NCBI RefSeq assembly: GCF_002994045.1
Contig: NZ_CM009579.1
Span: 1 to 14,154, forward strand
Origin: Nonlabens agnitus
GTDB lineage: Bacteria > Bacteroidota > Bacteroidia > Flavobacteriales > Flavobacteriaceae
Direction: 5' to 3'
DNA length: 14,154 nt
Shown: piece by piece, positions 1-10,400 of the stretch
Position numbering within the stretch: position 1 is the stretch's first letter
How the letters are laid out: each line of letters opens with the position of its first letter
Translations under genes and position numbers: made by a program
Notes under the pieces: model-generated
The model's database searches: none
Told to the model about the DNA's origin: nothing
Seen by the model: only the letters and a program-made list of their open reading frames with translations

Positions 1-1625
1 AAAGAATCAGTTTTAACCTTTGCTTTCTTTGTTGCTGCCTTACTGTTGACTATTGGTTCTGTTGGTGGTGGCGTGATAGGAGTGACTCTTCCCTCAAATT
101 TCAAGTGACCAGGTTTCGGTCACATTGGAAATGCCTAATGGAACTGCAGAATCCATTACAGACAGCATTATAAGTTCCATTCAGGAAAAGGCACAAATTG
201 TCAATAAAGAATTAACTGAAGAATATTTGACCGATGAGGTGTATGGTGACAGTGTCATGCTTTTTGAGAATATCATCAAATCACAAACGTCATCATCTTC
301 GGCTAACTTATCCATTAACTTATTGCCTGGAGAAACCAGACCAGAAGCATTGAAATCTCCCATCGTTGCCAATAGGCTACGGGAACTGGTAGGTGTCGTT
401 CCAGGCGCCGAGACCTTGAACTTTGGTTCTGGAGGAAATTTTGGTGGTAGTCCAGTATCAGTCTCGTTGTTAAGTAACAATATTGAGGAGCTTAAAGCAG
501 CTACCGAAGATTTCAAGGAAATCTTGAGTCAAAACCCGTTGCTCAAGGATATTGAGGATAACGATCCCGCAGGAATTAAGGAAATAAAGTTAGAATTAAA
601 TGACAATGCATATGCATTGGGACTTAATTCCAGAGCTGTGATGAGCCAGGTGCGTTCGGCATTTTTGGTCAAGAGCACAACGTTTCCAGCGCGGCCAGGA
701 TGAGATACGGGTTTGGGTACGTTATGAACGGGACAACCGTAACAGTATCAAGGATATGGATGAACTGCGCATTCAGACACCAGCTGGTGATCGAGTGCCG
801 TTGCGGGACATCGCAGACTATACCATTGAGCGTGGTGATGTGGTCATCAACCACTTGGAAGGTCGTAGGGAAATACTGGTGAGCGCAGACCTCAAGGATC
901 CTAATCAAAGCGCGACGGACGTGCTCACTGATATTCAGGATAATATCATTCCAGAGTTACAGAAAAAGTATCCAACGATCTCACCTAACTACCTGAGTGG
1001 ACAGGCTCGAGAAGCGGAAAAGATTTCTAGTAGTGCCAGCTTTATTTTCCCGCTAGTTTTACTCATCATTTACTTTGTGATTGCTTTCACCTTCCGTAGT
1101 GGGACGCAACCTATTATGTTGATTTTATTGATCCCTTTCAGTTTTGTGGCGGTCGCTTGGGGACACTGGATTCATGGCTTCCCGGTGAATATCCTGAGCA
1201 TGCTGGGAATCATAGCCTTGATCGGTATTATGGTAAATGATGGACTTGTTCTTATTGGTAAGTTCAATTCGTTGATTGAAGAAGGACTGGACTTTGACGA
1301 TGCTCTTTTTGAGGCTGGTAAGAGTCGTTTCCGCGCTATATTTTTGACCTCGTTGACCACTGTTGCTGGACTCGCACCGCTATTGCTTGAAAAGAGTCGT
1401 CAGGCACAATTCCTCAAACCCATGGCAATTTCCATCTCTTACGGTATAGGGATCGCTACGGTTTTGACCTTGTTGCTGCTGCCGTTGTTCCTCAGTTTTG
1501 GGAACAATAGTAAAGTATGGATCCATTGGTTGCGTACTGGAGAAAAAGTAAGTAAGCGATCTGTTACGAGCATCGCCAAAGAAGAGGAAGCACTAGATGA
1601 ATTTGACGATACGAAAGATGAATAA
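1..1625 (+). pseudogene. RND-family efflux pump inner-membrane permease, C-terminal half, frame broken twice
   Basis: RND permeases use the proton gradient to pump drugs, detergents or metals out through a periplasmic adaptor and a TolC channel; the substrate cannot be told here. The window opens inside the gene at the membrane segment that starts the second half of RND proteins (about 13-85), in frame 1. Frame 1 stops at 106, but from about 86 frame 2 reads FPQISSDQVSVTLEMPNGTA, the usual RND continuation. Frame 2 runs to 703, but from 678 frame 3 gives QRFQRGQDEIRVWVRYERDN and stays open to the stop at 1625. Membrane segments 8-12 lie at about 1034-1096, 1111-1176, 1184-1267, 1335-1390 and 1420-1503, including IALIGIMVNDGLVLIGKFN of segment 10. 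The breaks fit two missing bases near 87 and two single-base losses near 662-666 and 676. The protein between them is well conserved, so sequencing error is as likely as real inactivation. It overlaps the TolC gene by 8 bases. Confidence 0.88.
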
Positions 1626-2991
1626 GAAGCTTCAAATAGTTGGGTTGATGGTGGTTTTGTTCGCTTTCGCGAAAGCGAATTCCCAACAAGCACCAGAACC
1701 TTTATTATCCAGGCAACAAGCCGTTGAGCTCATGTTGCAAAACAATTTTGATATCCAGATCTCTGAAAACCAACTTGAGGTTGCAGATAATAATAAGGAT
1801 ATACTCAATAGTGGTTATCTGCCTACTGTTTCCGGTACCGCTGGTGCGAACTATAGTAATACGGACAATCGAACGGAATTTGGTTCAACAAGGGATGACA
1901 ACGGTGTGCTCGTTCCGCCTAGAGCTCCGGTAATTCTAAATGATCAAATTTCACGGCGTTATAATGCTAGTATAGGTGCAGATTATTTGCTGTTTGATGG
2001 TTTGGGTAGGTTTTATAACTACAAGATCTTACAGGAACAATATAATCTTACTGATCTGCAGGTAAGACAAGTTATTGAAAGCACCACCGTGCAGCTCATG
2101 ACGGTGTATTATGAAGTTGCCCGACTTACTGAAAATCTTAGCATATTTCGAGAGACACTCAACAATACTCGCGAAAGAGAGACGCGTGCCAAATATCAAT
2201 TTGAATACGGTCAGGTCAATAAACTTGAGGTGCTCAATGCACAAGTTGATATCACGACAGACAGCATCAATATCCTGAATGCCAAACAGAACCTGGAAAA
2301 TGCCAAAAGGGATCTGAATCTCGTCATGAATCGAGAGATTGATGCCGCTGCATTTACGGTTGACACGCTGGTAACTCTTAAGCCAGAATTAGAGGTGATT
2401 AGTTATTTGGAAGAAGTGGACGATAACGTACGGCTCATGCTCGCGCGTAGCAATGTCCAGATAAGCGAATGGGATGTGAATACCGCCAAAGCATTGCTCC
2501 TACCTCGAATAGGTCTGAGCGGTAGCTACGGTTGGAATAGGTCAGAAGATCCAGAAAGTGCGTTTTTCCCATCCAGGACGAGTACCAGTGATGCCATCAA
2601 TTTAGGCGCCACGCTTACTTGGGACATTTTTGATGGCGGTCGTTCCATCACAGGCATTAGAAATGCAAAAATCACTGCTGAAAATGAACGTCTGCGTTTA
2701 CAGCAAACTGAAAAGCAAGTGATGCGCGACATCGCAAATGCTCGAGGGAATTATCAAAATGCCATTGCTATTTACAATTTGCAAACCCAGAACGTAGAGA
2801 CCAATCAAAACAATTTTGACAGATCTCAAGAACGTTATCGTTTGGGGCAAATTACAAGCATAGAACTACGTCAAGCCCAAATTAATTTGGTCAACGCCCG
2901 AACCACTCGCAATCAAGCAAAGTATGTTGCTAAGCTTGCAGAAATACAGCTCCTGCAATTGGCTGGCGAACTTTTATCACAGCCTTTATGA
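1618..2991 (+). CDS. TolC-family outer-membrane efflux protein
   Basis: This is the outer-membrane channel partner of the RND pump: a trimeric beta-barrel with a long periplasmic alpha-helical tunnel. From ATG 1618 it has 457 residues, normal for the family. It begins with a signal peptide (KK near the N-terminus, hydrophobic core, likely cleavage around AKANSQQ). Two outer-membrane efflux repeats follow, roughly residues 30-245 and 255-457. Family-like stretches are YNASIGADYLLFDGLGRFYN, INLGATLTWDIFDGGRSITG and, near the end, RLGQITSIELRQAQINLVNA. An in-frame ATG at 1597 would add seven residues (MNLTIRK) before the signal peptide. I prefer 1618 because it gives a clean signal peptide and an 8-base overlap with the pump stop (ATGAATAA). 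Codons 15-21 of the signal peptide are a perfect 20-base palindrome (see the repeat at 1660-1679). The gene is probably cotranscribed with the pump and coupled to the CPXCG gene after it. Confidence 0.93.
   Translation: MNKKLQIVGLMVVLFAFAKANSQQAPEPLLSRQQAVELMLQNNFDIQISENQLEVADNNKDILNSGYLPTVSGTAGANYSNTDNRTEFGSTRDDNGVLVPPRAPVILNDQISRRYNASIGADYLLFDGLGRFYNYKILQEQYNLTDLQVRQVIESTTVQLMTVYYEVARLTENLSIFRETLNNTRERETRAKYQFEYGQVNKLEVLNAQVDITTDSINILNAKQNLENAKRDLNLVMNREIDAAAFTVDTLVTLKPELEVISYLEEVDDNVRLMLARSNVQISEWDVNTAKALLLPRIGLSGSYGWNRSEDPESAFFPSRTSTSDAINLGATLTWDIFDGGRSITGIRNAKITAENERLRLQQTEKQVMRDIANARGNYQNAIAIYNLQTQNVETNQNNFDRSQERYRLGQITSIELRQAQINLVNARTTRNQAKYVAKLAEIQLLQLAGELLSQPL
1660..1679. repeat. Perfect palindrome with core CGCTTTCGCGAAAGCG, inside the tolC signal-peptide codons
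   Basis: All 20 bases are self-complementary (TTCGCTTTCGCGAAAGCGAA). In frame they encode F-A-F-A-K-A and the start of N, the end of the signal peptide's hydrophobic core and its cleavage region. The same 16-base core occurs at 4136-4151 between genes. Two copies of a 16-base palindrome in 14 kb is far above chance, so this is probably a dispersed palindromic element or protein-binding site that the signal peptide tolerates. Confidence 0.85.
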
Positions 2992-3167
2992 TAGAATACT
3001 TCTTTTCATGTCCACACTGCTGGCAGGAAATAAGTATGCTGCTGGATCCTGCCTACTCACAAACCTATGTCGAGGATTGTGAGGTGTGCTGCAACCCCAT
3101 AGAAATCACAGTGCAATTTGAAGATGGAGAACTGCTCCATTTTGAAGCTAAAGAAATAGGCCAATAA
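2988..3167 (+). CDS. CPXCG-motif cysteine-rich small protein (Cys_rich_CPXG family)
   Basis: This is a 59-residue protein with two cysteine pairs: C8-P-H-C11 near the start and C31-E-V-C34-C35 in the middle. This is the layout of the CPXCG small-protein family, thought to bind one zinc ion as a zinc-ribbon-like fold. Its biochemical role is not established. There is no signal peptide, so it is expected in the cytoplasm. The stretch DPAYSQTYVEDCEVCCNPIE is typical of the family. Its ATG overlaps the TolC stop (ATGA at 2988-2991), indicating translational coupling and cotranscription with the efflux genes. Its stop touches the terminator hairpin at 3168. No functional link to efflux is known to me, and the family may simply travel in many operons. 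Confidence 0.85.
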   Translation: MIEYFFSCPHCWQEISMLLDPAYSQTYVEDCEVCCNPIEITVQFEDGELLHFEAKEIGQ

Positions 3168-3192
3168 AAAAGCCGCTCGAGGAGCGGCTTTT
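3168..3192. terminator. Bidirectional rho-independent terminator between convergent genes
   Basis: An 11-base-pair stem (AAAAGCCGCTC / GAGCGGCTTTT) with a 3-base loop (GAG) is flanked by A-runs on the left and a T-run on the right, so it can end transcription from both sides. It directly follows the CPXCG stop on the plus strand and lies 18 bases past the stop of the minus-strand gene at 3211. Confidence 0.88.
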
Positions 3193-3210
3193 GATAGAGT
3201 CTTTTATTTC

Positions 3211-3675
3211 TTAATCATCTAGATGGTCTGCAATATCTTCAAGTCTTTTGATTTGGTTAATGGTGGCGTTTATCTCATCCTTTTGGGCTTCAAGAACACT
3301 TACAATAGTTTGTGGCAGCTCGTTTTTATGTTCTAGAATTTGAGAATACTCTGCTACGGCAGCATTTTCACCCCTTAAACATTCTTCAAGAATGGTTTCA
3401 TCCTTATTACTGCTTAATGCGGCCTTGATATTCATCCAGCTACGGTGTACATCACCTTGAAAGGAACCGTCAAATTCTGGATGCTCGTTCATTCCTTTCA
3501 TTTCGCCAGCGATGCTCGCGGCATATTGAGTGCGTCTGGCACCTTGTTGGGCAAACCAACGTTTGAGTTGTACATTTTCAGTAACCTCGGCGGCGTTGGC
3601 ATAACCTCGTTGCGCATCATATGTTTTCTCTAGAATGCTTTGCAGGTATTTTTCAGTATTTACTTGGGTATCCAT
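3211..3675 (-). CDS. PA2169/DUF2383 family four-helix-bundle protein
   Basis: This is a 154-residue soluble protein with no signal peptide, rich in Ala, Glu, Gln and Lys, with helix-forming character throughout. It fits the PA2169-type ferritin-like four-helix bundle (DUF2383). Recognisable pieces are DAQRGYANAAEVTENVQLKR in the first half, then RRTQYAASI, GEMKGMNEHPEFDGSFQGDV, HRSWMNIKAALS, and ECLRGENAAVAEY in the third helix. Glu and His residues are frequent, but I cannot assign a metal site. Function is not established; homologues are often tied to stress or stationary phase. I chose ATG at 3673-3675 (MDTQVN), which matches the usual family start. An ATG at 3697-3699 would add MNNFKIKT. 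A possible minus-strand -7 box lies at 3768-3775. The gene runs against the efflux operon and shares its terminator. Confidence 0.82.
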   Translation of the reverse strand: MDTQVNTEKYLQSILEKTYDAQRGYANAAEVTENVQLKRWFAQQGARRTQYAASIAGEMKGMNEHPEFDGSFQGDVHRSWMNIKAALSSNKDETILEECLRGENAAVAEYSQILEHKNELPQTIVSVLEAQKDEINATINQIKRLEDIADHLDD

Positions 3676-3767
3676 GGTTTTTATTTTGAAGTTATTCATT
3701 CTTCAATTGCTAATATCCTAAGCTATTGTCATTTGAGAATAGTTTAACTATGCCGATCCATCAAACA

Positions 3768-3775
3768 CAAAATTA
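3768..3775 (-). promoter_or_regulatory. Possible -7 element for the DUF2383 gene
   Basis: Read on the minus strand this is TAATTTTG, a full match to the Bacteroidota -7 consensus TAnnTTTG, about 93 bases before the ATG. I see no clear TTTG at the -33 distance, so the call is weak. Confidence 0.3.
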
Positions 3776-3777
3776 GC

Positions 3778-3808
3778 TTGCAGGAATAACGGAATGGTTG
3801 TATATTTG
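3778..3808 (+). promoter_or_regulatory. Probable Bacteroidota-type promoter of the initiator tRNA gene
   Basis: TTG at 3778-3780 (-33 element) is followed after 20 bases by TATATTTG at 3801-3808, a full match to the -7 consensus TAnnTTTG. Transcription would start near 3814, leaving an 80-base leader before the tRNA. The leader contains a small inverted repeat (GTAAG at 3842-3846, CTTAC at 3854-3858) that could mark a processing hairpin. Confidence 0.55.
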
Positions 3809-3893
3809 CCATCCCAATCGAAAGAAAGGGACGTTTTTCAGGTAAGCTTATTACTTACAGGCTTCTCGCCAAGTTGAAAAATAACATTTACAT

Positions 3894-3966
<73 letters not shown>

Positions 3967-3970
3967 CTAC

Positions 3971-4000
3971 AAACCCTTCAGGAAACTGAAGGGTTTTTTA
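3971..4000 (+). terminator. Rho-independent terminator of the tRNA gene
   Basis: The stem is AAACCCTTCAG (3971-3981) with CTGAAGGGTTT (3986-3996) and a GAAA tetraloop. It continues into a run of T. It begins five bases after the tRNA discriminator base and points the same way. Confidence 0.9.
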
Positions 4001-4134
4001 TTGTGCTATTTTTCTAGAATTTAGCACAGCATCAAACTTTATTAGACTTTCCTTGGATTCCTTCATCTTGTTAAATTGTAGGAAAAAACCTAATGAATCT
4101 ATTGATTATTAGCTAGTTGCAAGTAAAACTGAGT

Positions 4135-4152
4135 ACGCTTTCGCGAAAGCGT
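4135..4152. repeat. Perfect palindrome with core CGCTTTCGCGAAAGCG, intergenic copy
   Basis: Eighteen self-complementary bases (ACGCTTTCGCGAAAGCGT) share a 16-base core with the copy at 1660-1679. There is no T-run after it, so it is not a typical terminator. It lies about 160 bases upstream of the promoter of the giant gene and about 135 bases after the tRNA terminator. Confidence 0.85.
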
Positions 4153-4309
4153 GATTCTTTAAAATCTGGTGTTTAACGGTTGAATATTTTGGATGTTTTG
4201 ATCTTTTTCAGTCGAATGCAACACCTATCATTGATATTCTTTAACTTAAGTTATATTTTTTTAGGTATTCTATACTTTTATCGTTTAATTCCCAAGCAAA
4301 GCGAAAGTA

Positions 4310-4340
4310 TTTGTGAGCGTCAGTAATTAGAGTAATTTTG
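4310..4340 (+). promoter_or_regulatory. Probable Bacteroidota-type promoter of the repeat surface protein
   Basis: TTTG at 4310-4313 and TAATTTTG at 4333-4340 match both the -33 and the -7 (TAnnTTTG) consensus, with a 19-base spacer. Transcription would start around 4346 and leave about 130 untranslated bases before the ATG. Confidence 0.55.
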
Positions 4341-4474
4341 TTGGTCTTAGAGGCGATATGCCTTGAAGCAATGTTACTAAAGTTAGGGGATTAGTATCAG
4401 CTGCACATATTTTGTTTTTGCAATTGGGTGAGTTCCCTTATTTAGTGCTATTGAATCATTTAATCAAATAGTCA

Positions 4475-7400
4475 ATGAGCAACTCTACTTTTGTAAAAAA
4501 ATCTTCACTACATTTTTTACTATTATTTATTATTGGATTGTCTTCGCTTACTGCGATAGGTCAATCACGTTCCTGTTTAAGGGAGAACTGTTTTGATGTC
4601 GTTTCCTTTTCATCTACACCTACAATTGATAATGGTGGGGCTCCACTTGCAGTCGGTACTCGTTATCGATTTGCCAATGCTGCGGGATCAATCAACCAAA
4701 ATCCTGCAATAGATGTTTTAGTGGAGATACTTGAACTGAATAATACTTCACTTTTGGATATCGATGTATCTTCAGATGGATTGCCTAGAGCATTTCAGCC
4801 AAGAATTTCAGCGACAAGTTCTGGAGAAATTAGCGCTTTGTTTAGAATTAGGCTTGTTGAGTCTGGTACCAATAGGGCTGCGAATGATGTCTGCTTTTTT
4901 GCAACACCGTTCGATATTGATGGAAGTCCCGGAATTCAGGAGTTTGCTGAATTATCTCTAACCGATGCCTTTACAAGATCTGCAGTTACTCAAATAGATA
5001 TTACACGTAATGCTAATATTATTCGCGGACGAAACGTAGATAATCAATCAGCTCCTATTGAGCCTATTGATGAAGACCCTCGTTATACTTTTAGTAATTA
5101 TTATGAGAATAGGAACTCATTTACATACCGAATTGGAAAGGTAGGTTCAGGTACGCAATCAAATAGATTTTTTGCATTAGTATTAGAGCGAGCTCAATTT
5201 CAACAGCCAGTTACGGTTTTTGTGACCCAGCCTTTGATATGTGGTGCTGTTCGTAGGGATGACGGTACGCCTATTTCAGGAGTTACCGTGAGGTTGGAGC
5301 GACCCGACGGGACTTTAATTGCCACCACCACCACAGGTGCGAATGGAAGTTATCAGTTTCAAGTAACTCGTAATGCTTCTTTAGGTTTTGAAGATTTTGT
5401 AGTAAGAGAGGTAGATCCTGCTACTGATGTTCCAACTGGCTTTGCATTGGCTTCAGTATCTGACGTGGATGGTGCGAACGATAATAGAATTAATGTGAGG
5501 CTTTTTGAAGCTTCTATTGTTAACCGTGATTTCGTTGATGGTCCTGACTTTGACCGTGATGGTGTTGCAGATTCTGTGGATCTAGATGATGATAATGATG
5601 GGATAACTGATGTTGACGAAGGTGGTAACACTGCTAATAATGATAATGACGCCTTCCCAAATAGAATAGATAGAGATGCAGACAACGATGGATGTACTGA
5701 CGTTATTGAAGGTGGCTTTCAAGATCCTGACGGTGATGGTCAAGTAGGTGGACAGCCAGTTACGGTTAACGCTAATGGTTTGGTGACAAGTGGCGGCGGT
5801 CAAACAGTGAATGCAGCTGGAACTAATTATAACGTACGACCAGCAGACGGAAATAACAATGGGACTTCAGATGCGAGAGAAGCTGGTACCCCAATTGCAA
5901 TTACTTCGCAGCCTCAAAACGATACGGCTATTATAGCAGGTAATAATACCAACCAATTTAGTGTTGCGGTAACCGGAAGTAACCCTGTTTATAGATGGCA
6001 GGTAAGTACAGGAGGAGCGTTTACTAATATTTCTAATAATGCTAATTACAGTGGTGTAAATACGAATACGCTTACAGTAACAAATGCACCTGCTTCATTT
6101 AATGGAAATCTTTACAGAGTTGTAGTAACTAGCTCGTCATATAAATGTTCAAATGTTAATAGTAATTCAGCTTTACTTATCGTAGGGTCTTCTCTCGCGA
6201 TTACAAAAGCAGATAGGCCTGGTACTTATAATTCAGTAGATCAAACGATCACTTACGATGTAGTTGTTACTAACACAGGTAACTCCACCTTATCCAATAT
6301 TTCTCTTACAGATAACAATGGTACTCTTAGTCAGACTCAGATAGCGTCTCTTGCTGCTGGAGCATCTGTAAATTTAACTAGTACACACTCTATTACTCAG
6401 CCAGAACTTGACGCGGGAAGAGTTTTGAATCAAATTTCAGGAACTTCAACAAATCCAACTGGTGATACAATCACCGATTTGTCTGATGACCCTGGAAACA
6501 ACACAAACGTTGATACCAATGGTAATGGTAATCCCGATGACATTACGATCACTCCTTTGACAACAAACGGTGCTATTGCGATCATCAAGACGGGAACTTT
6601 CACTGATAGTGGCAGCGGAACGGCAGCGAATAACAATGACGGTAGAGCGCAGGTAGGCGAGGTGATCACTTACAGCTTCACTGTAACGAATACGGGTAAC
6701 CAGACCCTTACCAATGTTAGGGTTACGGATCCATTATTGGTGGCGCCAAACGGTTCGATTACGGGTGGTCCTATTGCGAGCCTTGCGCCAGGAGCAACCA
6801 ACGCTACGACTTTTACGGGAAGCTATAGAGTTACCCAGGCAGACATTAACTCTGGTCGATTCAGCAATCAGGCTACGGCTACAGGGACGACGCCACAGAA
6901 CACACAGGTCACGGATCTATCGGATGACAACAGTAACCTACAGAACGATCCAACGATAACTACGGTTCCTTCTGCTCCTTCCATTGCGATCATCAAGACG
7001 GGAACTTTCACCGACAGTGGCAGCGGAACGGCAGCGAATAACAATGACGGTAGAGCACAGGTAGGCGAGGTGATCACTTACAGCTTCACTGTAACGAATA
7101 CGGGTAACCAGACCCTTACCAATGTTAGGGTTACGGATCCATTATTGGTGGCGCCAAACGGTTCGATTACGGGTGGTCCTATTGCGAGCCTTGCGCCAGG
7201 AGCAACCAACGCTACGACTTTTACGGGAAGCTATAGAGTTACCCAGGCAGACATTAACTCTGGTCGATTCAGCAATCAGGCTACGGCTACAGGGACGACG
7301 CCACAGAACACACAGGTCACGGATCTATCGGATGACAACAGCAATCTACAGAACGATCCAACGGTAACTACGGTTCCTTCTGCTCCTTCCATTGCGATCA

Positions 7401-10400
7401 TCAAGGCGGGAACTTTCACTGATAGTGGCAGCGGAACGGCAGCGAATAACAATGACGGTAGAGCACAGGTAGGCGAGGTGATCACTTACAGCTTCACTGT
7501 AACGAATACGGGTAACCAGACCCTTACCAATGTTAGGGTTACGGATCCATTATTGGTGGCGCCAAACGGTTCGATTACGGGTGGTCCTATTGCGAGCCTT
7601 GCGCCAGGAGCAACCAACGCTACGACTTTTACGGGAAGCTATAGAGTTACCCAGGCAGACATTAACTCTGGTCGATTCAGCAATCAGGCTACGGCTACAG
7701 GGACGACCCCACAGAACACACAAGTCACGGACCTTTCAGATGACAACAGCAACCTACAGAACGATCCAACGATAACTACGGTTCCTTCTGCTCCTTCCAT
7801 TGCGATCATCAAGACGGGAACTTTCACTGATAGTGGCAGCGGAACGGCAGCGAATAACAATGACGGTAGAGCGCAGGTAGGCGAGGTGATCACCTACAGC
7901 TTCACTGTAACTAATACGGGTAACCAGACCCTTACCAATGTAACGGTAACGGACCCACTACTTGATGGTGCCAACGGTACATTGACAGGCGGTCCTATTG
8001 CGAGCCTTGCACCAGGAGCGATAGACACGACGACCTTTAGTGGAAGCTACACGATCCAGCAGTCGGACATCGATGCGCAGAGTGTATCGAACCAGGCTAC
8101 GGCTACGGGAACGACACCTGACGGAGATGATGTCAGCGACCTTTCGGATGACAACAGCAACCTGGAGGATGATCCAACGGATACGAATCTTCCTGAGGAC
8201 AGCGAGATATCGATCATCAAGACCTCTGTGTTCAACGATGAGAACGGTGACGGCTTTGCTCAGTTGGGCGAGACGATCAGCTACAGCTTTGAGGTAACGA
8301 ACAGTGGAGCTACGACCCTAACGAATGTGACGGTAACGGATCCACTATTGGTGGCGCCAAGCGGCAGCCTTACCGGCGGCCCGATCGCTACACTTGCACC
8401 TGGAGCGGTGGACACGGCGACCTTTAGTGGAAGCTACACGATCCAGCAGTCGGACATCGATGCGCAGAGTGTATCGAACCAGGCTACGGCTACGGGAACG
8501 ACACCTGACGGAGATGATGTCAGCGACCTTTCGGATGACAACAGCAACCTGGAGGATGATCCAACGGATACGAATCTTCCTGAGGACAGCGAGATATCGA
8601 TCATCAAGACCTCTGTGTTCAACGATGAGAACGGTGACGGCTTTGCTCAGTTGGGCGAGACGATCAGCTACAGCTTTGAGGTAACGAACAGTGGAGCTAC
8701 GACCCTAACGAATGTGACGGTAACGGATCCACTATTGGTGGCGCCAAGCGGCAGCCTTACCGGCGGCCCCATCGCTACACTGGCACCAGGAGCAACGGAC
8801 ACGACGACCTTTAGCGGAAGCTACACGATCCAGCAGTCGGACATCGATGCTCAGAGCGTATCGAACCAGGCTACGGCTACGGGAACGACACCTGACGGAG
8901 ATGATGTCAGCGACCTATCGGATGACAACAGCAACCTAGAGAATGATCCAACGGATACGAATCTTCCTGAGGACAGCGAGATATCTATCATCAAGACCTC
9001 TGTGTTCAACGATGAGAATGGTGATGGCTTTGCTCAATTGGGCGAGACGATCAGCTACAGCTTTGAGGTAACGAACAGTGGAGCTACGACCCTTACGAAT
9101 GTGACGGTAACGGATCCACTATTGGTGGCGCCAAGCGGCAGCCTTACCGGCGGCCCGATCGCTACACTGGCACCTGGATCGGTGGACACGGCGACCTTTA
9201 GTGGAAGCTACACGATCCAGCAGTCGGACATCGATGCGCAGAGCGTATCGAACCAGGCTACGGCTACGGGAACGACACCTGACGGAGATGATGTGAGCGA
9301 CCTATCGGATGACAACAGCAATCTGGAGAATGATCCAACGGATACGAATCTTCCTGAGGATAGCGAGATATCGATCATCAAGACCTCTGTGTTCAACGAT
9401 GAGAACGGCGATGGCTTTGCTCAGTTGGGCGAGACGATCAGCTACAGCTTTGAGGTGACGAACAGTGGTGCTACGACCCTAACGAATGTAACGGTAACGG
9501 ATCCACTACTTGATGGTGCCAACGGTACGTTGACTGGCGGTCCCATCGCTACACTGGCACCAGGAGCAACGGACACGACGACCTTTAGCGGAAGCTACAC
9601 GATCCAGCAGTCCGACATCGATGCGCAGAGCGTATCGAACCAGGCTACGGCTACGGGAACGACACCTGACGGAGATGATGTGAGCGACCTTTCGGATGAC
9701 AACAGCAACCTGGAGAATGATCCAACGGATACGAATCTTCCTGAGGACAGCGAGATATCGATCATCAAGACCTCTGTGTTCAACGATGAGAATGGCGATG
9801 GTTTTGCTCAGTTGGGCGAGACGATCAGCTACAGCTTCGAGGTAACGAACAGTGGAGCTACGACCCTAACGAATGTGACGGTAACGGATCCATTATTGGT
9901 GGCGCCAAGCGGCAGCCTTACCGGCGGACCGATCGCGAGCCTTGCACCAGGAGCGGTAGACACGGCGACCTTTAGCGGAAGCTACACGATCCAGCAGTCC
10001 GACATCGATGCTCAGAGCGTATCGAACCAGGCTACGGCTACGGGAACGACACCTGACGGAGATGATGTCAGCGACCTATCGGATGACAACAGCAACCTGG
10101 AGAATGATCCAACGGGTACGGACCTTCCCGAGGACAGCGAGATATCGATCATCAAGACGTCGGTGTTCAACGATGAGAACGGCGATGGCTTTGCTCAGTT
10201 GGGCGAGACGATCAGCTACAGCTTTGAGGTGACGAACAGTGGAGCTACGACCCTTACGAATGTGACGGTAACGGATCCACTACTTGATGGTGCCAACGGT
10301 ACGTTGACTGGCGGTCCCATCGCTACACTGGCACCAGGAGCGGTAGACACGGCGACCTTTAGCGGAAGCTACACGATCCAGCAGTCGGACATAGATGCTC

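Larger units (their letters stand above)
4003..4474. other. Non-coding stretch of 472 bases upstream of the giant surface-protein gene
   Basis: It is AT-rich and contains no open frame that I can support and no RNA gene that I recognise. It holds the second palindrome (4135-4152) and a good promoter (4310-4340), leaving about 130 bases of 5' leader. A weaker TATTTTG string near 4408 has the wrong spacing for the -7 consensus. I see no Shine-Dalgarno sequence before the ATG at 4475, as is usual in this phylum. Confidence 0.7.

Noticed and set aside
1597..1620. Upstream start for the TolC gene at 1597
   Set aside because: It would put seven extra residues, including an Arg and a Lys, before a complete signal peptide, and would lengthen the overlap with the pump gene. 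A GAGGAAG string upstream is not weighty in a phylum that rarely uses Shine-Dalgarno sites.
756..1625. A stand-alone 289-codon membrane protein starting at 756
   Set aside because: The frame is already coding from 678 with RND sequence, and the 756 ATG is internal to the periplasmic domain.
3445..3633. Plus-strand open frame of 62 codons opposite the DUF2383 gene
   Set aside because: It is a shadow of the minus-strand gene, with no supporting motif or start context.
4404..4412. TATTTTG near 4408 as the -7 box of the giant gene
   Set aside because: It has one base too few between TA and TTTG, and no -33 element at the right distance; 4310-4340 fits both boxes.
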